This document shows positions 44,326-52,972 of a stretch of 64,000 nt of DNA, one piece after another. Numbering within the stretch: position 1 is the stretch's first letter; each line of letters starts with the position of its first letter. Source of the DNA: Pseudomonas lini (lineage in GTDB: Bacteria; Pseudomonadota; Gammaproteobacteria; Pseudomonadales; Pseudomonadaceae). The stretch is from assembly GCF_030812475.1 (NCBI RefSeq), contig NZ_JAUSSR010000002.1, positions 1 to 64,000 of the forward strand, read 5' to 3'. The notes beneath the pieces were generated by a model. The model was given only the letters and a program-made list of their open reading frames with translations, was not told where the DNA came from and made no database searches. Position numbers and translations under genes: made by a program.

Positions 44326-46800
44326 GTGCCGCAACACACCCCCGATCTTCCTCCTGAACTTCTTCCCCTGGCCGAGATGCCATTGCTCAAGCGTCTGGCA
44401 GCGCGGTTTTTCGGCCATGGCCTGACCCGGCTGCGCGCGCAACATCGCGCTTCCTGGCTGCATGGCCAGGCGGACGGCTTTCGCAGCGGGCATAGCGCCG
44501 GCGTCGATTACGGCTATAAGGAAGGCAAGCTGGAAGGGCTCGAGGAGGGCCGCCAGGTATTGCTGATCCGCGATTCACGCTCCACCGAGCACCGTCCACC
44601 TGCTGTCGATGACAATCTGTTCGACGACTGGCGCCTGCCGTTGAGTGTCGAGTTAAAGAAGCGCATGAAGGCTGACGTCGCCCGACTGTTGCCGCCTTAC
44701 GCCCAGCCCAGCACCGCACAGTGGAAGATGATTTTCAGCGACACCCCCTCGACCTCGGTGGTTGCCGGGGCGGGCGCGGGCAAGTCGACTACGCTGGTGT
44801 TGCGGATTTTGCTTTTGAGCCACTATCTGGGCTTCGAGTTGAGCTCGATGACGGTGGTGACCTTTACCCGTGAGTCGCGCAAGGACTTCATCAACAAGCT
44901 GGTGGAACTGTTTGCGCTCTGGGGGCGGGCGCTGAGTCTCAAGGAGGCGCGGGATCTGGTGCGCACTTTTCACTCCCGCATCCTGCCAATGGTTCGCAGC
45001 CTGCCGGGTTTCGAGCGCCTGCAAGCCTTTGAAAACCTCAGCCACCGCTTACAAACGGGCGATGAGGAGGTCGACAGCAATCCTTTCGACCTGCGCATCA
45101 ACGACGCCCAGCGCCAGCAACTCAACGCCTGCTATCACAGCCTGCATACCCGCGATGAACGTTTTCGTGAACTGATCAAGCCTTTGTCGCGTCACGCCTT
45201 GCAACTCAAGGAACTTGAACGGGATCACCCGGACGTGCAAAAACGCATGGCCGTGACCGAACTGGCGGCCAAGCGTGATGAAGAGCTGTGCGACGTGATC
45301 GAAGATTTATGGTTTCGCGCCGGTGCCTGGCCGATCAAGGGCATCGAGCCCAATCGCCAGACGTTCGAGATCAATGGCGCCACCTTCCATTGTCACGGCT
45401 ATATTCCAAGCCTGGACGCCTGGGTGGTGCTGGGATTCGATCCACGGGAAAACCCCCAGGTCAGCCGTCCGAACGCCAAGCTTTCCGTGCGCGCGGAGTG
45501 GGCGGTAAAGCGCACCCTGTTTCAAGCTTTCTGTCGTAAGCCATTGATATGGCTTGATAGTTACGAGTCTTCAAAACGTGTGTTGGCATCGCTTGCAGGG
45601 GATGCGAGCGCCGGGCCTGGCTTCGATTACAAGGTCAAGGGCGAGCTTGCTTCGGCACCCTTGCTGGACTGTTTCGTGGCGGCGGCGGGTTTTATCGAGA
45701 ATCTGGGCCTGGATGTTCCCGGCGCCGTGGGGCAGATGAGTTTTCCCAAGGACGATCCGGACCGGTTTTTCTTCGAGGCCTTGAGCCTGTACTGGCGAGC
45801 GCTGGAAGATCATCTCCTGGACCAGAAACCCCCGGTGATGACTTACAACCGGATGTTCGCCTTGTTCAGCGAGCATTCGCCGGAAAATCTGAAACTGTTG
45901 AGCGATGAGCTGTTGCGGCCGATGTCGCACCTGATGATCGATGAATTCCAGGATGTTTCGCCGCAAATCGTCTCCTGGATTCGCGCCAGCCTGGCCGAAA
46001 TTCGCAGTCGCGGGCCAGCCATGCATGTGGGACGTGGTGCGCAACGTTCGTCGTTGCTCTGTGTCGGCGATGACTGGCAGTCCATCTATGGCTGGCGCGG
46101 CAGTTCGCCGACCTATTTCATGGAGTTCAGCAAGCAATTCCCGTCACCGGACACGACCAGGGTCATGCTCAGCGACAACTACCGCAGCCACCAGCACATC
46201 ATCGATGCCGCCGAACATATCGTGCGGGCCGCGCCGGCGATCGCGGGCAAGAAGGCCAAGGCCAGTGGCGAGCCGAAGGCATTGCTGCCGGTCAATGTGC
46301 TGGATCGGGATGATCAAGGGATGGCCGCACGCTTGATGGAACACTATAAACAGGGTGATTCAATCTTAATGCTTTATCGAAAAAGCAGCGATAAGGCGTT
46401 GATAGAACAGCATATTCAGCCAATAGTTAATGTAGATTCCAGCTTGCCCTATGGAGCACGGCGGCTGAAACAATTGACCTACCATAGTGCCAAGGGGCTG
46501 CAGGCGGACGCGGTGTTTCTGTTGGGAGATTGTCAGCACCTGACCAGTTCACCCTACAAGAACCAGGTCTATCGCATGGCGGGTCTGGGCAAGGCAGGCG
46601 ACAGTGAAGCCTATGACAATGCGCAGAAAGACGAAATCCTGCGCCTGGCTTATGTCGGCATCACTCGGGCGGTGAGTCATTGTTACTGGTATGTCGATGG
46701 TCAGGACACCCAGGCGGCCAACATGCCCAAGGCCTCCGACCGGATCGGCAAGGGCAAGGCATTCTTCGTCGATCACCGGCAGGGCAAGACGGTGGCGTGA
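44326..46800 (+). CDS. UvrD/Rep-family DNA helicase
   Basis: Superfamily-1A helicase of 824 residues starting with GTG 44326 after GGAG. Walker A is VVAGAGAGKSTTLVLRIL near residue 145, DEFQDVSPQIV is motif II near 540, GDDWQSIYGWRGSSPTYF is motif III near 580, and LAYVGITRAVSHCYW is motif VI near 773. About 120 residues precede the helicase core and include a Gly/Lys-rich piece. An insertion of about 250 residues lies between motifs Ia and II. The layout recalls helicase IV-like repair helicases rather than UvrD itself. No partner gene nearby. Confidence 0.88.
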   Translation: MPQHTPDLPPELLPLAEMPLLKRLAARFFGHGLTRLRAQHRASWLHGQADGFRSGHSAGVDYGYKEGKLEGLEEGRQVLLIRDSRSTEHRPPAVDDNLFDDWRLPLSVELKKRMKADVARLLPPYAQPSTAQWKMIFSDTPSTSVVAGAGAGKSTTLVLRILLLSHYLGFELSSMTVVTFTRESRKDFINKLVELFALWGRALSLKEARDLVRTFHSRILPMVRSLPGFERLQAFENLSHRLQTGDEEVDSNPFDLRINDAQRQQLNACYHSLHTRDERFRELIKPLSRHALQLKELERDHPDVQKRMAVTELAAKRDEELCDVIEDLWFRAGAWPIKGIEPNRQTFEINGATFHCHGYIPSLDAWVVLGFDPRENPQVSRPNAKLSVRAEWAVKRTLFQAFCRKPLIWLDSYESSKRVLASLAGDASAGPGFDYKVKGELASAPLLDCFVAAAGFIENLGLDVPGAVGQMSFPKDDPDRFFFEALSLYWRALEDHLLDQKPPVMTYNRMFALFSEHSPENLKLLSDELLRPMSHLMIDEFQDVSPQIVSWIRASLAEIRSRGPAMHVGRGAQRSSLLCVGDDWQSIYGWRGSSPTYFMEFSKQFPSPDTTRVMLSDNYRSHQHIIDAAEHIVRAAPAIAGKKAKASGEPKALLPVNVLDRDDQGMAARLMEHYKQGDSILMLYRKSSDKALIEQHIQPIVNVDSSLPYGARRLKQLTYHSAKGLQADAVFLLGDCQHLTSSPYKNQVYRMAGLGKAGDSEAYDNAQKDEILRLAYVGITRAVSHCYWYVDGQDTQAANMPKASDRIGKGKAFFVDHRQGKTVA

Positions 46801-46834
46801 ACCTCAAAAGCGGCAGCTCCAGGTGTACGCACCC

Positions 46835-46933
46835 CCTGTAATTGGAGCTGGCTTGCCAGCGCAAGCGTCAGGTCAGGCGCCTTCATCATCGGCCGTGCGG
46901 GCGTCTTCGCTGGCAAGCCAGCTCCTACAGGAG
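46835..46933. repeat. Pseudomonas REP pair
   Basis: GGAGCTGGCTTGCCAGCG at 46844-46861 and its inverted copy CGCTGGCAAGCCAGCTCCTACAG at 46908-46930 flank a short spacer, forming a REP doublet in the gap between the helicase and DUF1652 genes. Confidence 0.8.
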
Positions 46934-47052
46934 TTGCTGCTGCCAGCCTTGCGAAAGTCTTCGCTGCGGGCGGCGATCCGACAAGCCAGTTCGTTGAGCG
47001 TATTTCCCTGTAGTAGCTGCTGCAGGCTGCGATCTTTTGATCTTGCCCCACA

Positions 47053-47083
47053 AAAAAGCCCACATGATGATGTGGGCTTTTGT
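47053..47083 (-). terminator. Intrinsic terminator of the DUF1652 gene
   Basis: AGCCCACAT-GATG-ATGTGGGCT is a perfect 9-base stem with a 4-base loop. On the minus strand it is followed by TTTTTTG, and it lies just past the DUF1652 stop at 47098. A shorter T-run on the plus strand suggests some bidirectional use for the helicase transcript. Confidence 0.85.
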
Positions 47084-47097
47084 AGATTAGTCAGCTT

Positions 47098-47373
47098 TCA
47101 GGCATAACTCCTTAATGCCATCGGTGGAATAAAAGCCTCGAGCTCATCCTCCACCGCTTCGATAATTCGCTCTACATCCGCCGCATTCATGACCGTCGCG
47201 CAGGGAATACCGGCGATGGCGATCATGGTTTCGCCACTCGCACGGTCAAACAGACGGGCAATCATACTGCCCGGCGCATCCATGCTCGCCTCGAAACCCA
47301 TGGGATGAAAATGCCAGCGCATCAGCTGGCAGGCATTTGGAAAGGTGACTTTGTTATAAAACCCTTTGTTCAT
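47098..47373 (-). CDS. DUF1652 protein
   Basis: Small 91-residue protein MNKGFYNKVTFPNACQLMRWHFHPMGFEA..., a Pseudomonas-specific DUF1652 member. It has no signal peptide. No function is known. A strong terminator directly downstream supports a real transcript. Confidence 0.85.
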   Translation of the reverse strand: MNKGFYNKVTFPNACQLMRWHFHPMGFEASMDAPGSMIARLFDRASGETMIAIAGIPCATVMNAADVERIIEAVEDELEAFIPPMALRSYA

Positions 47374-47635
47374 GTGTAGCCCGCCTTCTTCATCGAGCGC
47401 TTCCGTTAGCTCACGTTAGGAGGGAAGAGCCTTCATTGGCTCAACCGGTGACTGCCATTAAAAGTAGCATCTGCATGTGAAAATACTGTGGATTTCTCAG
47501 GCCGTTTAGCGATTGGTTCAGTTTTTTTTGACGCAAGTCACTCTTGGCTGGTTTTTTCGGTCAAGGTCACTATGGATTGGTCATTGTCGCCGAGGTGGAA
47601 TTTCGGCAAGCTCGGCTTTTTTCCTCGAGTCGCTT

Positions 47636-47907
47636 ATGCATGCCGATGATGATGGTCCGTTGCAAACCCAGGCTACGGGCGAGACGGTGATGCGTTACCA
47701 CCTGCGCTGGAAACACCGGGATCTGGACGGTGTCATGGCGCTGTTTCAGGCGCCACGCCGCCGCTGCGCATCGACGAACTGGCCTTTGCCGCCGGCTTCA
47801 ATTCACTGTCGGCGTTCTACAAATGCTTCCGTCAGCACACCGGCCTCTCGCCCAAGGCCTATGCCAAACAAATTTCTTTGCGTGCACGCGCGCAAGACAT
47901 CCTCTAG
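47636..47907 (+). pseudogene. AraC-family regulator remnant (internal deletion)
   Basis: Two pieces of one gene in different frames. From ATG 47636 one frame gives MHADDDGPLQTQATGETVMRY and WKHRDLDGVMALFQ, an NTF2/SnoaL-like N-terminus. From about 47761 another frame gives LRIDELAFAAGFNSLSAFYK and HTGLSPKAYAKQISL, the second helix-turn-helix of an AraC protein, ending at the TAG at 47905-47907. Most of the middle is missing, so a deletion joined the ends out of frame. The intact gene probably activated the FAD amine oxidase gene that follows. Confidence 0.7.
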
Positions 47908-47957
47908 CTCCACGCAATAGGATCGACGCCATCGAAGTTTGAGTGGCGGAGTCTGGC

Positions 47958-49364
47958 ATGTCGGCGTGGCGCACTATCAGTTTGTGGATGGATCAACTCG
48001 ACGAGCCCTTGTTGGCGCGTCCGGCACTGGAACGGGATCTGGACGTCGACGTGGCGATCATTGGCGCGGGGTACACCGGCCTCTGGACCGCGTATTACCT
48101 CAAGCGCCAGGCGCCCGAGCTGAACATTGCCATCGTCGAAGCGCAGACCGCCGGCTTTGGCGCCTCGGGCCGCAATGGCGGCTGGTTGATGGGGAACCTG
48201 TTGGGCGAGGATCGCTTGCTGGCCGACCTGTCGTCCGAACAGCGCCGGGCCTCGTTTGATCTGTTGCACGGCATCGCGGAAGAAGTGGCGATTGTCCTCG
48301 AACGCGAAGGCATCGACTGCGATTACCGTAAAGGCGGAGCCTTGTATTGTGCCGCCCGTTATCCGGAGCAGGAAACCAGCCTGCGCCATTATCTGGACGG
48401 GCTGTACCGCCAGGGTCTTACCGAAAGCGATTATCGCTGGCTCAGCCCCGAGCAGTTGGCGCAACAGGTCCGGATCGCCAAACCTTACGGGGGGATCTAC
48501 GCACCGCACGTCGCGACCCTTCACCCGGCCAGGCTGGTGCGGGGGCTGGCCCGGACAGTCGAGCGCATGGGCGTGGCAATCTACGAGAACAGCCCGGTCA
48601 CCCACTGGCAGTCAGGTGGCCTGCGCACGGCGAAAGCCGGGGTTCGCTGCCATTGGATCGTGCCGGCGGTGGAAGGCTACGCGGTCACGCTGCCGCCGTT
48701 GGGACGCTATCAGTTGCCGGTGCAAAGCTTGATCGTCGCCACTGAACCGCTGTGCGCGGCGACCTGGGATGAAATCGGCCTGAGTCGCGGCCAGGCCTTC
48801 AGCGAAAGCAGCCGTCAGGTCACCTATGGCCAGCGCACGGCAGACAACCGCCTGGTGTTCGGCGCGCGCGGCGGTTATCAGTTCGCCGGCAAACTGCGCC
48901 ACGACTTTGACCTGACCCACAGCGAGGTCGAGTTACGGCGCTATCTGTTCGGCGAACTCTTCCCTCAACTCAAGAGCGTGCGAATCACCCATGCCTGGGG
49001 CGGCAATCTGGGCATGTCCCGGCGTTTCCAGCCGCACATGCTCTGTGACCACACGAGCGGCGTTGCCTTGTCCGGTGGTTACGGCGGGGAGGGGGTGGGT
49101 GCCAGCAACCTTGGCGGGCGGACGCTGGCCGACCTGATTCTGCAACGGGACAGCGAACTGGTGCGCCAGCCGTGGGTCATCCCCCAGGGCGGTCTCGAGG
49201 CGCTCAAGGCCTGGGAGCCGGAACCCTGCCGCTGGCTCGGTTACAACGCGATCATCCGCAGCTTCGTCCACGAAGACCAGACCCTGGCCAACCCGGCCAC
49301 CGCGCCGTGGCGGCGCAAGCTCGCCAGCGGCGTGGCGGGTTTCATGGAAGGTTTCATGCAGTAA
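47958..49364 (+). CDS. FAD-dependent amine oxidoreductase (PuuB/DAO type)
   Basis: Flavoprotein of 468 residues from ATG 47958. The FAD-binding motif DVAIIGAGYTGLWTAYYL (about 30-47) is followed by FGASGRNGGWLMGNL, typical of the DAO family around gamma-glutamylputrescine oxidase. The C-terminal LSGGYGGEGVGASNLGGRTL binds the flavin. It probably oxidises a polyamine or N-substituted amine. Its flanks are decayed: an AraC remnant upstream and a cupin-PotF remnant downstream. So the enzyme may be without its regulator and transporter. Confidence 0.88.
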   Translation: MSAWRTISLWMDQLDEPLLARPALERDLDVDVAIIGAGYTGLWTAYYLKRQAPELNIAIVEAQTAGFGASGRNGGWLMGNLLGEDRLLADLSSEQRRASFDLLHGIAEEVAIVLEREGIDCDYRKGGALYCAARYPEQETSLRHYLDGLYRQGLTESDYRWLSPEQLAQQVRIAKPYGGIYAPHVATLHPARLVRGLARTVERMGVAIYENSPVTHWQSGGLRTAKAGVRCHWIVPAVEGYAVTLPPLGRYQLPVQSLIVATEPLCAATWDEIGLSRGQAFSESSRQVTYGQRTADNRLVFGARGGYQFAGKLRHDFDLTHSEVELRRYLFGELFPQLKSVRITHAWGGNLGMSRRFQPHMLCDHTSGVALSGGYGGEGVGASNLGGRTLADLILQRDSELVRQPWVIPQGGLEALKAWEPEPCRWLGYNAIIRSFVHEDQTLANPATAPWRRKLASGVAGFMEGFMQ

Positions 49365-49409
49365 ACCGCGCGCTCTTCATCTATATAGGCTTTATCGACA
49401 GGTACCCCC

Positions 49410-49834
49410 ATGGGCATTACTCAATTCAAGAACACCGCAACCCTGAAGCTGGACGAGTCGAACCCGGTCGCCGTGCCATTGCGCACACCGGTGGCGGTGG
49501 CCTCGACCACCAGTGTCGAACGATTCCCAAGGAAGGCTCCGCAATCTGGTTCGACATGGTCGCCATGCCTGTTGATGCTCCGGATGAAAAGGCCGGTTAT
49601 GCCTTCATGAACTACCTGTTGCGGCCGGACGTCATGGCCGGCATCAGTAACCATGTGCGTTATGCCAACGGTAACCGACAGGCTGACAGCCTGATCGACC
49701 CGGTTATCAAGAATGACACCAAGGTCTACCCGAGCCCGGAGATGATGGGGAAATTGTTTGCGCTGGAGGCGATGCCGCTGAATGTCGACCGGGTTCGCAC
49801 GCGGGTGTGGAACAAGATCCGGTCGGGGAGCTGA
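49410..49834 (+). pseudogene. Cupin gene start fused out of frame to PotF-like gene end
   Basis: From ATG 49410 the frame reads MGITQFKNTATLKLDESNPV and TTSVER, the start of a cupin protein often found in polyamine operons. At about 49520 the homology switches frame to TIPKEGSAIWFDMVAMPVDA, then NYLLRPDVMAGISNHVRYAN and RVRTRVWNKIRSGS ending at 49834. That is the C-terminal third of a putrescine-binding protein (PotF family). A deletion of perhaps several kilobases removed everything between. Confidence 0.75.
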
Positions 49835-49857
49835 CGAACACGTCGCCTGATGCACAG

Positions 49858-50027
49858 CCTTCGCCGGCAAGCCGGCTCCTACAGGGTTCAGCGTTGACCA
49901 CAAGCCATCGGTACGCAGCTGATCGTGTAGGAGCGAGCTTGCTCGCGATGGACGTTAACGATAACGCTGGATGCCTGGCACCCCGCGGTGTTCTCAGGTT
50001 CTTCGCGAGCAAGCTCGCTCCTAAAGG
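49858..50027. repeat. Three Pseudomonas REP elements
   Basis: CGCCGGCAAGCCGGCTCCTAC at 49862-49882, GTAGGAGCGAGCTTGCTCGC at 49927-49946 and TTCGCGAGCAAGCTCGCTCC at 50002-50021. The last two are inverted to each other. They fill the gap between the PotF remnant and the convergent aldehyde dehydrogenase gene. Confidence 0.85.
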
Positions 50028-50034
50028 GACCCAA

Positions 50035-51426
50035 TCAACGCCGATCCAGCCACACCGTCTGGGCATTGCAGAACTCGCGGACGCCGAAATGTGACAGCTC
50101 CCGGCCAAAGCCGCTTTTCTTCACGCCGCCAAAGGTCACCCGCGGATCGCTGGCACAGTAGCCATTGATGAACACGCCGCCGGTTTCCAGTTCGCCGGCC
50201 ATCTGCTGGGCCAACTCGACATTGCGCGTGTAGATGGTCGAAGCCAGTCCGAACTCGCTGTCGTTGGCCAGCGCCAGGGCATGGGCGGCGTCTCGTGCGG
50301 TGATGATCGAAGCGACCGGGCCGAACAGTTCCTGCTTGAACGAGGTCATCTGGTCGGTGACATCAGCGAGTACCGTGGGCTCGTAAAAGTTGCCAGGACC
50401 TTCGGCCTTCTTGCCGCCCAGCAGCAAGGTCGCGCCGTCTTCCAGTGTGTCACGGACTTGTTGATCCAGTTCATCACGCAGATCAAAACGGGCCATGGGA
50501 CCGATATAGGTTTCGGCGGCCAGTGGATCGCCGACGACCAGCTGACGGGTGGCTTCGACGAACTTGCGTGTGAACTCCTCGACGATGTCCTGCTCGACGA
50601 TCAGGCGCTTGGCTGCCGCGCAGACTTGCCCGGTATTCTGGTAACGGCCAATGACGGCGGCTTTGACTGCTTCGTCCAGGTCGGCGTCGTTGAGCACGAT
50701 GAACGGATCCGAGCCGCCCAGTTCCAGCACGCACTTCTTCATGGCTGCACCGGACTGGGCGCCGATGGCCATGCCGGCGCGCACGCTGCCGGTGAGGGTC
50801 ACCGCGGCGATGCGTGGGTCGGCGATGGCCGTGGAGACACCGTCCGGCGTGACATTGATCACCTCGAACACACCTTCCGGGAAGTTCGCGCGCTGCAAGA
50901 CATCATGCAGCAAGTAGGCCGATCCCATTACGTTTGGCGCATGCTTGAGAACGTAGGTGTTGCCGGCGATCAAGGCTGGCACCGCACCGCGCAGCACTTG
51001 CCAGATCGGGAAGTTCCACGGCATCACTGCGAGAATCGGACCCAGCGGTCGATACTCGATGCGCGCCTTTGCGCCTTCGACCAGCGTCGGCTCGGCGGTC
51101 AGCATGGCCGGGCCGTGTTCGGCATACCATTCACACAGCTGTGCGCACTTTTCGATTTCGCCGCGGGCCTGGGTGACGGGCTTGCCCATCTCCATGGTGA
51201 TCATGTTCGCCATCGAGGCGGCGTTGTCGCGCAGTGCCCGGGCGAGTACCACCAGCGCCTGGGCACGTTGCTCGACCGGTGTACGGCGCCAGATCGAGAA
51301 TCCGGCAGCGGCGCGGGCGAGGGCGGCGTCCAGGTCCGATGCGGATTCGAACGGGTACTGGCCGATCCGCTCGCCGTTGGCGGGGTTGATCGAAATGGCA
51401 TGGGTGACGCTGGAAACCTGGGTCAT
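50035..51426 (-). CDS. NAD(P)-dependent succinate-semialdehyde dehydrogenase-like (Sad/YneI type)
   Basis: Aldehyde dehydrogenase of 463 residues, slightly short as in the YneI/Sad subgroup. The nucleotide region has MPWNFPIWQVLRGAVPAL (near 135), the catalytic glutamate lies in VLELGGSDPF (near 236) and the catalytic cysteine in QNTGQVCAAAKR (near 270). It would oxidise succinate semialdehyde or a related aldehyde to the acid, the last step from putrescine via GABA. It lies next to the amine oxidase and is divergent from a LysR gene. Confidence 0.9.
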   Translation of the reverse strand: MTQVSSVTHAISINPANGERIGQYPFESASDLDAALARAAAGFSIWRRTPVEQRAQALVVLARALRDNAASMANMITMEMGKPVTQARGEIEKCAQLCEWYAEHGPAMLTAEPTLVEGAKARIEYRPLGPILAVMPWNFPIWQVLRGAVPALIAGNTYVLKHAPNVMGSAYLLHDVLQRANFPEGVFEVINVTPDGVSTAIADPRIAAVTLTGSVRAGMAIGAQSGAAMKKCVLELGGSDPFIVLNDADLDEAVKAAVIGRYQNTGQVCAAAKRLIVEQDIVEEFTRKFVEATRQLVVGDPLAAETYIGPMARFDLRDELDQQVRDTLEDGATLLLGGKKAEGPGNFYEPTVLADVTDQMTSFKQELFGPVASIITARDAAHALALANDSEFGLASTIYTRNVELAQQMAGELETGGVFINGYCASDPRVTFGGVKKSGFGRELSHFGVREFCNAQTVWLDRR

Positions 51427-51526
51427 GGCACCGTCCTGCTGGGTGGGTATAAGCTCAGATTAAGGTGGCGGCGCAATTCTGGAAACTGAATAATACTGAG
51501 CATATCGTTCACGTTTGGAGAATGAC

Positions 51527-52405
51527 TTGGATCTGGTACAGCTCGAGATTTTCAAAGCCGTGGCCGAGCACGGCAGTATCAGCGTGGCCGCCCAGCACAT
51601 TCACCGGGTGCCTTCGAATCTGACGACGCGGATCAAGCAGCTGGAGTTGGACCTGGGCGTGGACCTGTTTATCCGCGAGAAGAGCCGTCTGCGACTGTCT
51701 CCAGCCGGGTGGAGTTTTCTCGACTACGCGCGGCGCATCCTTGATTTGGTCCAGGAAGCCCGTGCCACCGTGGCGGGCGAGGAGCCGCAAGGCTCGTTCC
51801 CTCTGGGTTCGCTGGAAAGCACCGCCGCGGTACGCATTCCCGAGTTACTGGCCGCCTATAACCAGCGCTACGCCAAGGTTGAGCTGGATCTGTCCACGGG
51901 ACCTTCCGGGACCATGATCGACGGCGTGCTGTCGGGCCGGCTGGCCGCCGCTTTTGTCGACGGTCCGGTGTTGCACCCGGCCCTGGAAGGGGTGCCCGCG
52001 TTCGAAGAAGAGATGGTGCTTATCGCGCCGCTGAACCATGGCCCCATTCTTCGTGCACAGGACGTCAATGGCGAGAGCATTTATGCCTTCCGCTCCAACT
52101 GTTCCTATCGGCATCACTTCGAAAGCTGGTTCGCCAGGGACGCCGCGGTGCCCGGGCGGATTTTCGAGATGGAGTCCTATCACGGGATGCTGGCTTGCGT
52201 CAGCGCCGGAGCCGGCCTGGCGCTGATGCCCCGCAGCATGCTCGAGAGCATGCCGGGGTGCGCCACGGTGAGTGTCTGGCCGTTGTCGGAATCGTTCCGG
52301 TTCCTGCGCACCTGGCTGGTGTGGCGCCGGGGCACCGTGTCGCAAAGCCTGACCATGTTCGTGCGCCTGCTGGAAGAGCGAGGGGTGGTACGGGAAGCGG
52401 GATAA
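51527..52405 (+). CDS. LysR-family transcriptional regulator
   Basis: Regulator of 292 residues. The N-terminus [21 protein letters not shown] and the helix-turn-helix [17 protein letters not shown] are canonical LysR. The start is TTG 51527 with GGAG six bases upstream; an earlier TTG at 51515 is less likely. It is divergent from the aldehyde dehydrogenase gene with about 100 bases between starts, so it likely controls that gene and itself. The C-terminal effector domain is complete. Confidence 0.9.
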   Translation: MDLVQLEIFKAVAEHGSISVAAQHIHRVPSNLTTRIKQLELDLGVDLFIREKSRLRLSPAGWSFLDYARRILDLVQEARATVAGEEPQGSFPLGSLESTAAVRIPELLAAYNQRYAKVELDLSTGPSGTMIDGVLSGRLAAAFVDGPVLHPALEGVPAFEEEMVLIAPLNHGPILRAQDVNGESIYAFRSNCSYRHHFESWFARDAAVPGRIFEMESYHGMLACVSAGAGLALMPRSMLESMPGCATVSVWPLSESFRFLRTWLVWRRGTVSQSLTMFVRLLEERGVVREAG

Positions 52406-52486
52406 AAATGGAGTCCCAACTCACTGTATGGGCTGTATACCCCCCTGTCGGCCACATCGTCGAAATGTCAGGACACCCCGATCCAG

Positions 52487-52512
52487 TGTGAGAGCGGGCT
52501 TGCTCGCGAAGA
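52487..52512. repeat. Single Pseudomonas REP element
   Basis: GTGAGAGCGGGCTTGCTCGC at 52488-52507 followed by GAAG, a diverged single copy between the LysR gene and the convergent lipoprotein gene. Confidence 0.7.
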
Positions 52513-52527
52513 ACGATGACGCGGTCT

Positions 52528-52752
52528 TCAGTCTTCCTTGCGCACGTTAGCCACTTCAGCTGCCCTGACCTTCACCTTCGCCCCGGAGATATCTTCAAAC
52601 TCGTAGAAACCGTCCTTGGTCTTGGTGTCCGGCATGTCCTTGGTCAAATACTGGGTGCCGTTCTGCAAGGTCACCACCGTTGGCGTCGAGCAACCGGCCG
52701 TGGCCAGCAAGGCCACCACTGCCAAGGGCAAACCCAGAGTCTTCATCTTCAT
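52528..52752 (-). CDS. YgdI/YgdR-family small lipoprotein (DUF903)
   Basis: 74-residue lipoprotein from ATG 52752, after GGTGGGTATG upstream. The signal MKMKTLGLPLAVVALLATAGC ends in the lipobox ATAGC with the lipidated cysteine near residue 21. The rest has the YgdR pattern VVTLQNGTQYLTKDMP and ends FEDISGAKVKVRAAEVAN. It is anchored in the envelope; its function is unknown. Confidence 0.9.
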   Translation of the reverse strand: MKMKTLGLPLAVVALLATAGCSTPTVVTLQNGTQYLTKDMPDTKTKDGFYEFEDISGAKVKVRAAEVANVRKED

Positions 52753-52972
52753 ACCCACCTCCCATCCTTTAAAAACAATGCGGCTATCTTGATCGAGCCT
52801 GATCGGCACTGTACCTCTAACGCGGTTGGTGCGATGGATTGGCAGAAAGTTCGATCGACCATAAAAAACAGTCCGATTGGCCGCCGCCTATCCTTTTCCA
52901 TTTGCACCGCACAGGGCGTAGCTGGTATCTGTACGCATAACCAGTACCCGCTCGCCATGGCCCTTTTTACCT

